A stretch of 64,000 nucleotides of DNA from Streptomyces sp. GS7 (GCF_009834125.1 NZ_CP047146.1:6689501-6753500), one strand, 5' to 3'. Positions 1 to 9,340 are shown, counted from the first letter of the stretch. Program-made: numbers and translations. The notes: a model not told the origin generated them from the letters alone.

Positions 1-1
1 G

Positions 2-1348
2 CTGGCCACGTCGGCCTGGCAGGTGCTGTCCAAGCCGGTGGCGATCGGCAACTGGTGGGACGCGATGATGGCCCAGCACTCCTCACCGCTGGCGATCGTC
101 GGGGTGGCGCTGCTGGTCTTCCCGAAGCTGGCGCTCGGCATGTCCGGTTTCGAGACGGGTGTGGCGGTGATGCCGCAGATAGCCGGCGACGCCGGTGACG
201 ACCCCGCGAAGCCGGCCGGGCGGATCCGGGACACCCGGCGGCTGCTGACCACCGCGGCGCTGATCATGAGCGGGTTCCTGCTGCTGTCGAGCCTGGCGAC
301 CACCATCCTGATCCCGCAGAAGGAGTTCGAGGACGGCGGCTCGGCCAACGGGCGCGCGCTGGCGTACCTGGCGCACCAGCACCTCGGCGAGGCGTTCGGC
401 ACCGTCTACGACATCTCGACCATCGCCATCCTGTGGTTCGCCGGGGCGTCGGCGATGGCCGGGCTGCTCAACCTCGTACCGCGCTATCTGCCGCGGTACG
501 GCATGGCTCCCGAATGGACGCGCGCGGTGCGCCCGTTGGTACTGATCTTCATGGTGATCGCCTTCGCCATCACGGTGTTCTTCAACGCCAACGTCGACGA
601 CCAGAGCGGCGCCTATGCGACCGGTGTGCTGGTGCTGATGCTGTCCGCGTCGTTCGCGTCCACGGTCGCCGCGCGGCACCGCCGGAACCGGAAGGCGACC
701 ATCGGGTTCGGCGCGATCACCCTGGTCTTCGGCTACACCACGGTCGCCAACGTCATCGAGCGGCCGGACGGTCTGAAGATCGCGCTGCTGTTCATCCTCG
801 GCATCCTGCTGACGTCGTTCGCGTCCCGGGTCCACCGCGCCTTCGAACTGCGTGCCGTGGAGGTCGTCTTCGACGAGACCGCCGCGCGGCTGATCGACGA
901 GGCGTTGGTGGCCGGGCCGCTGCGGGTGATCGCCAACGAGCCCGACGAGCGGGACGTGGCGGAGGACTACCGGGAGAAGGAGTACAGCCAGCGCGAGGAG
1001 ACGCACATCCCCGACGGCGGGCCGGTGCTGTTCCTGGAGGTGGTCGTCAAGGACTCCTCCGACTTCACCACCGTGCTGGACGTGCACGGCGAGGAGCGGT
1101 CCGGCGCGCGGATCCTGCGGGTGGAGGGCGCGGTGGTGGCGAACACCATGGCCGCGGTGCTGATGCAGCTGCGGGACCGCACCGGGCAGGTCCCGCACGC
1201 GTACTTCCACTGGACCGAGGGCCATCCGTTCAGCCACCTGCTGCGGTTCCTGGTCTTCGGCGACGGCGAGGTCGCCCCGGTCACCCGCGAGGTGCTGCGC
1301 CGCGCCGAGCCGGACCTGAGCCGGCGCCCGCGCGTGCACGTGGGCTGA
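2..1348 (+). CDS. APC-family amino acid permease, C-terminal part (5' truncated by window edge)
   Basis: The frame is open from the first bases, so the true start lies upstream of the window. The visible 448 residues contain the last membrane helices of an APC-superfamily transporter (e.g. [17 protein letters not shown], then helices around residues 85-105, 180-200 and 245-265). A soluble C-terminal domain of about 160 residues follows, beginning near [13 protein letters not shown]. This long cytoplasmic tail is typical of a Streptomyces permease subgroup of about 650-700 residues. The substrate cannot be told from sequence. A strong hairpin follows the stop. Family assignment is by helix pattern and tail; the tail's role is unknown. 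Confidence 0.8.
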   Translation: MATSAWQVLSKPVAIGNWWDAMMAQHSSPLAIVGVALLVFPKLALGMSGFETGVAVMPQIAGDAGDDPAKPAGRIRDTRRLLTTAALIMSGFLLLSSLATTILIPQKEFEDGGSANGRALAYLAHQHLGEAFGTVYDISTIAILWFAGASAMAGLLNLVPRYLPRYGMAPEWTRAVRPLVLIFMVIAFAITVFFNANVDDQSGAYATGVLVLMLSASFASTVAARHRRNRKATIGFGAITLVFGYTTVANVIERPDGLKIALLFILGILLTSFASRVHRAFELRAVEVVFDETAARLIDEALVAGPLRVIANEPDERDVAEDYREKEYSQREETHIPDGGPVLFLEVVVKDSSDFTTVLDVHGEERSGARILRVEGAVVANTMAAVLMQLRDRTGQVPHAYFHWTEGHPFSHLLRFLVFGDGEVAPVTREVLRRAEPDLSRRPRVHVG

Positions 1349-1358
1349 CCCACCGCCC

Positions 1359-1398
1359 GGCGGGCGGAGGGACGGTCGAGACCGCCCCTCCGCCCGCC
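1359..1398. terminator. Rho-independent-type terminator hairpin after the permease
   Basis: Perfect 13-bp arms GGCGGGCGGAGGG / CCCTCCGCCCGCC flank a 14-nt loop, 11 bp after the permease stop and before the convergent small gene at 1427. There is no clear T-run, as is usual in Streptomyces. It probably works in both directions. Confidence 0.75.
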
Positions 1399-1426
1399 TC
1401 CGCTCCGCCCTTTCCCGGCCGCCGGA

Positions 1427-1648
1427 TCAGTTCCGGCGGCCGAGTGCTTTCGCGCGGGAGTGGGACCAGCCGCCGAGCAGGACGCCGGCGGTGGTGAGCG
1501 CCGCATAGGCGGTGAGCAGCAACGGGAATCCGACGCCGAGGCCGCCCAGCAGCCCGGTGTTGCCGTGGTCGATGAGCAGGCGGAACACGCTCTGTCCGGC
1601 GATGACCATCACGGCCGCGCCGACGATCTGTAGGACGTCGTACTTCAT
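1427..1648 (-). CDS. Small two-helix membrane protein, function unknown
   Basis: A 73-residue protein with two predicted transmembrane helices (about residues 6-24 and 37-60) and a basic C-terminus ending in LGRRN. The ATG is preceded by an excellent GGAGGAG Shine-Dalgarno 5 nt upstream, which supports a real gene despite the small size. It is divergent from the zinc-finger TetR regulator, with an inverted repeat (1764-1776) between the two, so it is a plausible target of that regulator. I do not recognise the family. Confidence 0.65.
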   Translation of the reverse strand: MKYDVLQIVGAAVMVIAGQSVFRLLIDHGNTGLLGGLGVGFPLLLTAYAALTTAGVLLGGWSHSRAKALGRRN

Positions 1649-1763
1649 GGCACTCCTCCGGGAGTCCGCGCACGGGGTGTGGGTGGGGTCGCGGCGGAGG
1701 CGGTCCGCGGGTCTGTCCGGCGGACGCCCGGTGTGGTGTACGGGCGGGTGCTCCGCCGCAGCG

Positions 1764-1776
1764 ACGTTACGAACGT
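1764..1776. promoter_or_regulatory. Inverted repeat, probable TetR operator
   Basis: ACGTT-ACG-AACGT, 5-bp arms around a 3-bp centre, lies in the divergent promoter region between the small membrane protein (start 1648) and the TetR regulator (start 1875). Position and symmetry fit autoregulation by the TetR protein. This is an inference; no binding site is known for this regulator. Confidence 0.5.
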
Positions 1777-1874
1777 ACCATTGGGATGGGTGCCTAATTG
1801 GCCTGCTCTTGCTGATTCATTGGGCTTTCGTCACGGAATTTGAGGGGTGCTGGCGGGCTGTGGAGCGTGACGAA

Positions 1875-2693
1875 ATGAGGATCCGGGGCGGGTCCGGGTG
1901 CCGGATGTGCGGGGCGCGGCTGGCGCCCGCTGGGCGGGGGCGGCCGGCGGTGTACTGCTCGCGCAGCTGCCAGGCCAGGGCGTACCGGCGGCGGAAGCAG
2001 CCGCCGGTTCCGGTGCGTGCGGAGCCGGCTGCGGCCCCGGCGGACGGCGGCGGGTCGCCCAGGCGCCGGGAGATCGTCGAGGCGCTGTGGCGGATCGCCG
2101 CGGAGCGCGGGCTGCACGCGGCGAGCATGCGGGAGGTCGCGGCGGAGGCGGGGGTGTCGCTGCGGGCGGTGCAGTACCACTTCGCGAGCAAGCACCAGTT
2201 GCTGGTGGCGGCGCTGCATGTGCTGCACGAGGAGAACGAGCGGATCGCCCGGACGCGGGTCCGGTTCGATCCGGCCGATCCGCGCGGCCTGCTGCGCGGG
2301 GTGCTGGACGAGTTCCTGCCGGTGGACGACCAGCGGGCCACCGCGCTGCGGGTGCTCGCCGCGTACTACGCGCGCAGTCTGACCGATCCGGCGCTCGCCC
2401 GGGTGTTCCTGCACGACGAGCATCCGCTGGAGGACATGGTCGCGGGCATCATCGCGGCGGCGCGGGACGGCGGGCGGACGGCACCGGGGCTGGACGCGCG
2501 GGCGGAGGCCGATCTTCTGGTGTCGGCGACGGTGGGGCTGGGCAGCGACGTGCTGCACGGGCGGCGGACGTTGGAGGAGGTGCGGCGGACGCTGGACTAC
2601 CGGCTGGGGACGATCTTCGCCGACGGCCCCGCCCCGTCCGGTGATGCGTCCGGGGACCCGTCCGGAGACGCGTCCGGAGACGCGGACGCGTAA
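1875..2693 (+). CDS. TetR/AcrR-family transcriptional regulator with N-terminal zinc finger
   Basis: 272 residues. An N-terminal CxxC...CxxxC module (C9, C12, C28, C32) with a basic ARAYRRRK tail resembles a small zinc finger. A classical TetR helix-turn-helix follows (about residues 57-103, AGVSLRAVQYHFASKHQLL), then an alpha-helical ligand/dimerisation domain. The C-terminus is a low-complexity SGD repeat. The ATG at 1875 has GGAG 9 nt upstream and starts just before the first cysteine pair; the frame is open further upstream but without family-like sequence. Likely a repressor of itself and of the divergent small membrane protein through the repeat at 1764. The ligand is unknown. Confidence 0.85.
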   Translation: MRIRGGSGCRMCGARLAPAGRGRPAVYCSRSCQARAYRRRKQPPVPVRAEPAAAPADGGGSPRRREIVEALWRIAAERGLHAASMREVAAEAGVSLRAVQYHFASKHQLLVAALHVLHEENERIARTRVRFDPADPRGLLRGVLDEFLPVDDQRATALRVLAAYYARSLTDPALARVFLHDEHPLEDMVAGIIAAARDGGRTAPGLDARAEADLLVSATVGLGSDVLHGRRTLEEVRRTLDYRLGTIFADGPAPSGDASGDPSGDASGDADA

Positions 2694-2723
2694 GGGGGCC
2701 GGCGTCCGTGGACGCCGGCCCCC
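2694..2723. terminator. Bidirectional terminator hairpin
   Basis: Perfect 14-bp arms GGGGGCCGGCGTCC / GGACGCCGGCCCCC with a 2-nt centre begin immediately after the TetR TAA stop. They sit between two convergent genes, so they probably end both transcripts. Confidence 0.85.
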
Positions 2724-2736
2724 GGTGCCGGGGGGG

Positions 2737-3957
2737 TCAGCGCAGCGCGGGTTCGGGATAGAACTCGCGGGGGCGCCCGCCGGGGTCCTTGAGGCGGCCG
2801 AGGAGTCCGGCCGGGTATTCGATGATCCAGTAGCTGACCGCGGCGGTCGGGACGGCCGCGAGGAAGACGATCGGCATGGCCAGGGGGAAGCCGGACTGGC
2901 CGGCGGGCAGCAGACCGGCGTTGTGGAGCAGCAGCATCACCGGCTCGTGCCAGATGAAGAGGCTGTAGCTGACCAGGCCGGCGGCGGTGAGCCAACGCAT
3001 CGTCAGGAAGCGGTTCCAGAAGGTGCGTTGACGGACGTGCAGGGTGCTGAAGAGGAGCAGCACCCACAGCGCGGAGGCGATGGGGTGGTAGTAGGTGAAG
3101 GTGTTGCCCTCCTCGTCGGAGTACAGGGACAGGCAGAAGAGGCCGGCCAGGGCGAGCGCGGTGAGCGGGAGCGCGGTGCGCGGGGAGAGGCGGGCGCGGT
3201 CGCCGAGGGCGGTCAGTGCCACCGCCAGCGCCATACCGGCCGCGAAGCCGCCGAAGCGGGCCTGCGGGCCGAAGTAGGCGACCCAGTCGGTGTGCGGGAT
3301 GCCGAGCGTGTAGTGCGCGACGGTGAGCCAGGCGAGCGGCGCGGCGTACAGGAACAGGCAGCCGGCCGCGCAGAGGGCGATCCGGCTGCCGCGCCGGCGC
3401 AGCGGCCGGCAGGCGCGCACCGCCAGCGGCCCGAGGCCCACCAGGACGAAGTAGAAGAGGACCTCCAGCGAGAGGGACCAGGTGGGTCCCAGGGTGTAGA
3501 AGATCCGCTCCTGGTCGAAGACGTGGGTGAACGTGAGGTGTTCGAGCAGGTCCTGCCAGTTGCCGGGCAGGTCGGGGTTGCGGGTCGCCCAGACCACGAG
3601 CACGGCGAGGACGTACAGCGGCAGGATGCGGATCGCGCGCCGGAAGAGGAAGGCGCGGGCGGGCCGGGTGGAGCCGCCGTCGATGGCGGCGCGCGCGTAC
3701 GACAGGGTCAGCAGGAACGCGGAGATCACGAAGAACAGGTCGATGACTTCGAGGGAGAGCACCGCGCCGAGGGCCGGGTTCGTCACCGGCGGGTGGCCGC
3801 CTCGGGCGTCGTAGACGAAGTACTCCTGCCAGACGTGGAAGGCGACGGTGCTGAGCGCGGCCAGTCCGCGGAAGCCGTCGATGTCGCGGGCCCGGCGGCG
3901 GGGCGGGCCGGCCTGCCGGGCGGACGGCGGGGCGGCGGGGGCGGTCGCGGTGGTCAT
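2737..3957 (-). CDS. Acyltransferase family 3 (OafA-like) membrane protein
   Basis: 406 residues with about ten hydrophobic helices. The N-terminus carries the acyltransferase-3 hallmark DIDGFRGLAALSTVAFHV, with the histidine proposed to act in acyl transfer. Family members O-acylate cell-surface glycans or small molecules at the membrane. The ATG overlaps the stop of the upstream glycosyltransferase (ATGA, 3954-3957), so the two are translationally coupled. The natural reading is that this enzyme acylates the polymer made by its neighbour. The acyl donor and target are not visible from sequence. Confidence 0.88.
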   Translation of the reverse strand: MTTATAPAAPPSARQAGPPRRRARDIDGFRGLAALSTVAFHVWQEYFVYDARGGHPPVTNPALGAVLSLEVIDLFFVISAFLLTLSYARAAIDGGSTRPARAFLFRRAIRILPLYVLAVLVVWATRNPDLPGNWQDLLEHLTFTHVFDQERIFYTLGPTWSLSLEVLFYFVLVGLGPLAVRACRPLRRRGSRIALCAAGCLFLYAAPLAWLTVAHYTLGIPHTDWVAYFGPQARFGGFAAGMALAVALTALGDRARLSPRTALPLTALALAGLFCLSLYSDEEGNTFTYYHPIASALWVLLLFSTLHVRQRTFWNRFLTMRWLTAAGLVSYSLFIWHEPVMLLLHNAGLLPAGQSGFPLAMPIVFLAAVPTAAVSYWIIEYPAGLLGRLKDPGGRPREFYPEPALR

Positions 3958-6341
3958 CGGCGGGCCACCGCCTTGGCCGCCGCGGCGCGCGGGGTGACCC
4001 GCCACTGCCGGTCGCCCAGGGCCTCCTTGAGGTGCGCCTGACGGGCCACCATGTTCTTGAAGTGGCTGTAGAAGATGGTGGAGACGACGAAGTACGCCCA
4101 GAACCACGGTGTGCGGGCGCGGAGTTCGGGGACCGCGAGCCGCCAGGCGAAGAGCGCCTGCACGGGACCGGCCGCGAGGGTGAAGAGCATGGCGAGGACG
4201 CAGACCGGCACCGTCCAGTGGAGGTTCTGGAGCCCGCCGGCCTTCCAGGCGGAGTACGCCAGGATCGGCAGGATCTGGAGGGTCAGCCAGGGCTGGACCT
4301 CGCGCCAGCCCAGCAGGACCAGGAGGCCCAGTTTCTGACGGGCCGTGAAGACCGGCGAACGCAGGCCGTGCCAGAGGTGTTTGAGGGAGACCTGGAGCCA
4401 GCCCTGGGCCCAGCGCGAGCGCTGGTTCCACAGCGCCTTGAGGGTGGTGGGCGCCAGTTCGCGGGAGAGGAGGGTGCGGTCGACGGCGATACGGGCGCCT
4501 TCGTTCAGGGCCCGCATCGTGGAGTCGATGTCCTCGGTGAGCATCGAGCCGTGCATCCGGGTGCGGGCGAGCAGGTCGGTGCGCCAGAAGCCGTTGGAGC
4601 CGCCGAAGACGCCGAAGCCGTAGAGGCGGGTGCGGCCGGGGTGGCTGACGGCGTAGATGGCCTCGAACTCGACGGCGACGGTCTCGGCGACCCGGGAGCT
4701 CTCGCCGTTGCGGACGACGCAGTGGCCCTGGACGACGTCGTAGCCGTGGGAGAGCCAGTGCCAGGCGTCGCGGAAGGAGTGCCGGGCGGGGTGGTGGTCC
4801 GCGTCGAAGATGCCGACGAACTCGCCGCGGACGCGGGTCACCGCGGCGTTGATGTTCTGTGCCTTGGAGGTGCTGCCGGCGACCGGCATCAGGACCAGGC
4901 GCGGATCGCGGGCGGCGACCTCGCGGAGGGTGTCCTCGACGGGCAGGGCGTGCGGGGTGTTGTAGGCGAGGACGATCTCCAGGTCGCCGGGGTAGTCCAG
5001 GCGCAGGAACGATTCGACGGTGTCGACGATGGTGGCGGCCTCGTTGGGCAGGTACGCGGCGATCACCGCGCTGGCCGGCGGATAGGGCGCGCCGGGCCGT
5101 TCGGGCCGGGACGGGGCGTCGAGCGAGTAGAGGCATTCCAGGACGATCAGCAGCGCGGACAGCACCAGTCCGGCGACCACCACCCAGTACATGGCCGAGC
5201 CCAGGTCCCAACCGGCCAGATACGCCTGCTGGTAGAGGAGGAACGGCGCGCCGATGCCGAGCAGCAGCGCGAGGACCGGCGAGAGGGCGGAGACCGCGGG
5301 GCGGATGAGGGTGCGCAGCGGGGGGCGCCGGTGCCGGTTGGGGGTGCCGCGCATCCAGGGCGCGTACCGGACTGGCTGGAGGTCGCGGTGCCGGAGGGCT
5401 TCGCGTGCCGCGTCCTGGGCCTGTTCGACGGAGGGGCCGCCGTCGGTGCACTCGCCGAGCGGCAGCCAACCGATGGCGGGGGTGAGCCGGACGTTCTCGT
5501 CGGCGACGATGAAGCGTGTGCCGGCGACGGTGGCGGCGAACTTCCGCAGACCGCGCAGTGCGGTCTCCTCGTCGACGCCCGGCAGCAGCATCAGCAGCCT
5601 GCCGTCGTCGTCCCGGCCGAACCGGTCGCAGAAGCCGCCGAGTTGCTGGGCGACACCGGCCAGCCGTTCGGCGATCTCGCGGCGGACCCGGGGGCCGAGC
5701 CTGGCTTCGAGGGTGTCGGTCTCGGCGACGCCGATGACGGCGAGCACGCCGCCCTGCCGGGCGGCGCCGGGGCGCCTCAGTTCACGGTCGAGTTCGTCGA
5801 GGAAGTGCGGGCGGGAGTAGAGCCCGGTGCGCGGGTCGCGCAGCAGGTTCTCGACGGGGACCGGGACGCGGCGGAGCTTGGCCTCGATGCGGGCGGAGAG
5901 TTCGACCGGGTCGGAGGCTTCGGGTATGCAGTCGTCGGCGCCGTGGCGGAGCATGTCGACGACACCGGCCGGTTCCGGGGTGTCGGTGACCATGAGCAGC
6001 GGCAGCGCCCGTCCGGCGGGGACGGTGCGGACCTCGCGGATGACGTCGACGCCGGCGTGCCGGTCGCCCGGTTCGTCGAGGGCGACGATGGCGTCCGGGG
6101 GTGCCTGGCGGACGCGGGGGTCCACCTCGCCGGGCGGCGCGTGGCTGACGTCGTGGCCGGTGGCGCGCAGGGTCCGGGTGAGGCGCTCCAGTCGCGGTCC
6201 TGGAGTGCCGACCACGAGAACGTGGCCGCCATGGCCGTCGTGCCCGCCGGGTGGGGGTGTCCCGGGGGCGGGCAGGTCGTCCGTTTCGCGGAGCAGGGCC
6301 GTGGGGGTGCCCTGGGGGGTGGCTCGGTGCGAAGTGAGCAC
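3954..6341 (-). CDS. Pseudo-receiver / degenerate GGDEF / family 2 glycosyltransferase fusion
   Basis: 795 residues from a GTG with AAAGGAC about 9 nt upstream; longer in-frame starts lack a ribosome site. Residues about 40-160 form a receiver-like domain that keeps one aspartate (VALDEPG) but lacks the acidic pair and the conserved lysine. Residues 165-330 are GGDEF-like, but the active-site loop reads RFGRDDDGR, so cyclase activity is unlikely. After two helices (about 350-400) comes a processive GT2 domain with FDAD (512-515), TED (602-604) and QRSRW (640-644), then further C-terminal helices as in cellulose- or PNAG-synthase-like enzymes. Probably polymerises and exports a beta-linked polysaccharide under control of its own regulatory domains. 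Coupled by ATGA to the acyltransferase. Confidence 0.85.
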   Translation of the reverse strand: MLTSHRATPQGTPTALLRETDDLPAPGTPPPGGHDGHGGHVLVVGTPGPRLERLTRTLRATGHDVSHAPPGEVDPRVRQAPPDAIVALDEPGDRHAGVDVIREVRTVPAGRALPLLMVTDTPEPAGVVDMLRHGADDCIPEASDPVELSARIEAKLRRVPVPVENLLRDPRTGLYSRPHFLDELDRELRRPGAARQGGVLAVIGVAETDTLEARLGPRVRREIAERLAGVAQQLGGFCDRFGRDDDGRLLMLLPGVDEETALRGLRKFAATVAGTRFIVADENVRLTPAIGWLPLGECTDGGPSVEQAQDAAREALRHRDLQPVRYAPWMRGTPNRHRRPPLRTLIRPAVSALSPVLALLLGIGAPFLLYQQAYLAGWDLGSAMYWVVVAGLVLSALLIVLECLYSLDAPSRPERPGAPYPPASAVIAAYLPNEAATIVDTVESFLRLDYPGDLEIVLAYNTPHALPVEDTLREVAARDPRLVLMPVAGSTSKAQNINAAVTRVRGEFVGIFDADHHPARHSFRDAWHWLSHGYDVVQGHCVVRNGESSRVAETVAVEFEAIYAVSHPGRTRLYGFGVFGGSNGFWRTDLLARTRMHGSMLTEDIDSTMRALNEGARIAVDRTLLSRELAPTTLKALWNQRSRWAQGWLQVSLKHLWHGLRSPVFTARQKLGLLVLLGWREVQPWLTLQILPILAYSAWKAGGLQNLHWTVPVCVLAMLFTLAAGPVQALFAWRLAVPELRARTPWFWAYFVVSTIFYSHFKNMVARQAHLKEALGDRQWRVTPRAAAAKAVARR

Positions 6342-7058
6342 CTGGGGTTGTCCTTTCAGGCTGAAGTCCGGCGGTGTTCCGTCTGATGGCATGCGGAAGC
6401 CGGCGGCGGCCGTGGGGGTGCCCGGTGGCCGTACGCGGGCAGGGCGGCTCAACCGCCCGTCGGCGTGGGCGAGTTCCGGGGTCCCGGGCGGCCGTGTGGG
6501 GGGCCGGCGTGTCCGGGGTGCGCGTGGGGGCGCGCCCGGCGATCAGGCGGCGTACGCGGGCATGATTGTCAGATGCATGACATGGCGAACTGCGGCGGCC
6601 GCAGGGGGATCCGTCTTCTCTCCGCGGAACGGACGGCGGCGTACCGGCGCACGGCCGTTAAGACAGGCTCCAGGTCTCGGACCGCGCGGGCGCGGTCGAG
6701 TTCGTATCGCATAGGAAGGGTCCCATCCTGATCGGATTGTGGGGGGAGGACCGGATGTCAGGTGTACACCGACCGACTCTGCTCGGCAAGGCCCGTCGGC
6801 AAACGCCAGCCTCGGTGATCACTGTGACACCACACCTTCATTCACGTAACACCTTGATTACGTCCGGCGGTCGCGGCGGCCGCGGGATGCGCTACCAACC
6901 GGTAGGCGAGGGTGAATCGGCTATACCCAGTACGGGAGTTTTGAGCTGGAGATTCGTACCTCTCTCCCATCTGTTAATCTGCCCGCCCCTGGAGGTTCCT
7001 CCATCTCCCCTCCCCCGAAGCGCCCTCTGCTCGCCGGGTGCAGCGAGGTGTCCCGTAC
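6342..7058. promoter_or_regulatory. Long divergent intergenic region with two inverted repeats
   Basis: About 700 bp between the glycosyltransferase operon (minus) and the XRE regulator (plus). It is less GC-rich than its surroundings. It contains TGTCA-GATGCA-TGACA (6567-6582) and CTACC-AACC-GGTAG (6892-6905), both candidate operators. A GGGGGGAGG-preceded ATG at 6755 opens a frame that runs out of phase into the XRE gene; I do not accept it as a gene. Probably holds both promoters. Confidence 0.4.
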
Positions 7059-7778
7059 GTGTACAGCGTTCCGTTCTCCCCCGCACAGGCCCGATCCGCC
7101 CGGGCCCGGGTGGGCCTGACCACGGCTCAGGTCGCCCAGGCGATGACGGCGTGCGGTGCGCCGGTGCGCCCCGAGCTGATCGAGGCGTGGGAGTACGGCT
7201 CCCAGCCGCCCACCGAGCCACAGCTGTTCGCGCTGGCCGACGCGCTGTGGTGCCCGCCGGCGGTACTGATGGGCGTGGAGCCGCGGACGCTGGCCGAGCA
7301 CCGCATGGCGCGGCAGCTGAGCGCGGAGCGGCTGGCGCAGCTCATCGGGATGGATCCGGACGCGTACCGGGCGGCGGAGGCGGCCAACCAGTGGCACGGC
7401 GACTACCGGCAGACCAAGGCGCTGGTGGAGGCGCTGGGGCTGTCGCTGCGCAAGCTGATCGGAGTGATGGGCCGGGTCGACGAGTTGGCCGGGCATCTGC
7501 GGGCGGCCATCGAGGGGCGCTGGAAGTCGCATGTCGGGCCGGTCTGCGAGATCACGTCGCTGAACAAGACGCGGGTGGGCGATGCGCTGCGCGTGATGCA
7601 CGGGGAGTTCGCGGAGTTCGCCGAGCGGTACATGGGGCATGTGGTGGCCCGTAACGCCGACGCCCGGCTCAAGGAGGTCGCGGCCGAGCGGTCGGCGTAT
7701 CTGCGCCGGCTGGTGGACCACTTCTGGGAGTTGATCGGGGAGGCGGGCGAGGCGCCGCCGTTCCACTCGGTGCACTGA
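7059..7778 (+). CDS. XRE-type helix-turn-helix regulator
   Basis: 239 residues from a GTG with GAGG about 10 nt upstream; an in-frame GTG at 7038 has no ribosome site. Two HTH-like segments are visible. One lies near the N-terminus (VGLTTAQVAQAMTACG ... ELIEAWEYGSQPPTE). A second lies around residues 85-125 (AERLAQLIGMDPDAYRAAE). The C-terminal half is helical and unassigned. Likely a DNA-binding regulator of unknown target. It is convergent with the nucleobase permease, separated by a strong terminator. Confidence 0.8.
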   Translation: MYSVPFSPAQARSARARVGLTTAQVAQAMTACGAPVRPELIEAWEYGSQPPTEPQLFALADALWCPPAVLMGVEPRTLAEHRMARQLSAERLAQLIGMDPDAYRAAEAANQWHGDYRQTKALVEALGLSLRKLIGVMGRVDELAGHLRAAIEGRWKSHVGPVCEITSLNKTRVGDALRVMHGEFAEFAERYMGHVVARNADARLKEVAAERSAYLRRLVDHFWELIGEAGEAPPFHSVH

Positions 7779-7808
7779 GCGCAGGGCCGGCGGCAGAGCG
7801 GGGCCGGC

Positions 7809-7837
7809 GGGGAGGGGGCGGCGCCCGCCCCCTCCCC
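7809..7837. terminator. Bidirectional terminator hairpin
   Basis: Perfect 13-bp arms GGGGAGGGGGCGG / CCGCCCCCTCCCC with a 3-nt CGC loop, between the convergent XRE regulator and nucleobase permease genes. Confidence 0.85.
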
Positions 7838-7852
7838 GCGGGACGCCGGGCG

Positions 7853-9295
7853 TCAGTAGGCGCCCTGAGGGTGCGGCGGCTGCTCGGCCACCGCGGGCTC
7901 GTCGTCGTCCGCGAACTCGTCCCAGTCGATCTCCGTCGACTTGCGGCGGGTGAAGACGTTGAAGAAGAGGTTCAGCGCGATCGAGGTCAGCCCGCCGAGC
8001 GTGATGCCGCTGTCGAGGACCGCCCTGACCTCCTGGGGCATCCGGTCGAAGAACGGATGGACGGCGGTGGGCAGGAAGGCCGCGCCCAGACTGACGGCCA
8101 GGATCAGGGCGTTGCGCTCCTCGCGGAGGTCCACCTTGCCCAGGATCTGGATGCCGACCGCGGCGACCATGCCGAACATGGAGAGGGCGGCGCCGCCGAG
8201 CACCGGGTGCGGGATCGCGGCGACCAGCGAGCCGGCCTTCGGCAGCAGTCCCAGCACGACCATGAAGCCGCCGGCGGCGACCACCACGAACCGGCTCATC
8301 ACCTTGGACATCCGGACCAGGCCGATGTTCTCGGCGAAGGCCACGTAGGGAAAGGAGTTGAAGATTCCACCGAGGACGGTGGCGACGCCGTCGGCGCGCA
8401 GCGCCCGGGCGACGGTGTCGTTGCTGACCGGCTTGCGGGTGATCTCGCCGATGGCGTAGACGTCGCCGGTGGTCTCCACCATCGTGATCAGCATGACGAC
8501 GATCATCGCGAGGATCGGGAACGGCTCGAACTTGGGCATTCCGTAATGGAACGGGGTGCTGACGCCGAACCAGTCGGCATGCCCCACCGCGCTGAAATCC
8601 GCGTCACCGAGCAGCCAGGCGGCGGCGGTTCCTGCGACGAGTCCGAGAAGTACCGCGACGCTGCTGAGAATCGGCTTCCCGAGCCGGACGACGGCGAGGA
8701 TGAACAGCAGCGTGCCGAGCGCGTATCCGAGGTTCTTGAGGTCGCCGAATTCTGGCTTGCCCAGCAACTGGGCGCCACCGGCCGCGTCCTGGAGGGCCTG
8801 CGGTATGAGGGTGAAGCCGATGATGGTGAGGATGGTGCCGATGACGACCGGCGGGAAATACTTCACCAACTTGCTGAAGAACGGGGCGAAAAGGAACGTC
8901 GCGATACCGGCCGTGATGACCGCGCCGTAGACGACCAGCAGTCCGGCGGTGCCGCCGCCCGCGCCCAGCCCGATGGCGATCATCGGGGAGACCGCGGTGA
9001 ACGTGGCGCCCTGGACGAGCGGCAGCCGCGCGCCGATCCTCCAGATGCCGAACGCCTGGATGATCGAGGCGATTCCGCAGGTCAGCAGGTCCGCGTTGAT
9101 GAGGTAGACGAGTTCGTCGTGGGACAGGCCGATGGCGTTGCCGAGCAGGATCGGAACGATGACCGCCGCCGCGTAGAAGGCGAGGACGTGCTGGAAACCG
9201 TAGAGCGTGAGTTTGCCGAGCGGGAGCACCTCGTCGACCGGATGGGTTTCCCGTTCAGGGAATTGCTGGGGGGACTGTCGCGCGCTTCGTGCCAT
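7853..9295 (-). CDS. Xanthine/uracil permease, NCS2 family
   Basis: 480 residues with 12-14 hydrophobic segments. The NCS2 features are clear: LPLVQGATFTAVSPM in the first half and MVETTGDVYAIGEIT in the second, the substrate-binding glutamate region. Such proteins take up xanthine, uric acid or uracil with a proton or sodium ion. The ATG at 9295 has AAGGCA a few nt upstream; the frame is open to 9418 but that extension is not family-like. Overlapping hairpins (9341-9386) precede it. It is single-copy with no purine-catabolic genes adjacent, so the exact substrate is open. Confidence 0.88.
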   Translation of the reverse strand: MARSARQSPQQFPERETHPVDEVLPLGKLTLYGFQHVLAFYAAAVIVPILLGNAIGLSHDELVYLINADLLTCGIASIIQAFGIWRIGARLPLVQGATFTAVSPMIAIGLGAGGGTAGLLVVYGAVITAGIATFLFAPFFSKLVKYFPPVVIGTILTIIGFTLIPQALQDAAGGAQLLGKPEFGDLKNLGYALGTLLFILAVVRLGKPILSSVAVLLGLVAGTAAAWLLGDADFSAVGHADWFGVSTPFHYGMPKFEPFPILAMIVVMLITMVETTGDVYAIGEITRKPVSNDTVARALRADGVATVLGGIFNSFPYVAFAENIGLVRMSKVMSRFVVVAAGGFMVVLGLLPKAGSLVAAIPHPVLGGAALSMFGMVAAVGIQILGKVDLREERNALILAVSLGAAFLPTAVHPFFDRMPQEVRAVLDSGITLGGLTSIALNLFFNVFTRRKSTEIDWDEFADDDEPAVAEQPPHPQGAY

Positions 9296-9340
9296 CTCTG
9301 CCTTGCCTTCACGAGGTAGGTGAATAAGAGGGAACACAGG

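Noticed and set aside
3954..6341. Diguanylate cyclase activity for the GGDEF domain
   Set aside because: The signature loop is GRDDDG rather than GGDEF, so catalysis is unlikely; only a binding role was kept.
6755..7654. ATG with a strong GGGGGGAGG ribosome site opening a roughly 300-codon frame
   Set aside because: The frame runs out of phase through the XRE gene, the peptide has no domain, and it shows the composition of a shadow frame.
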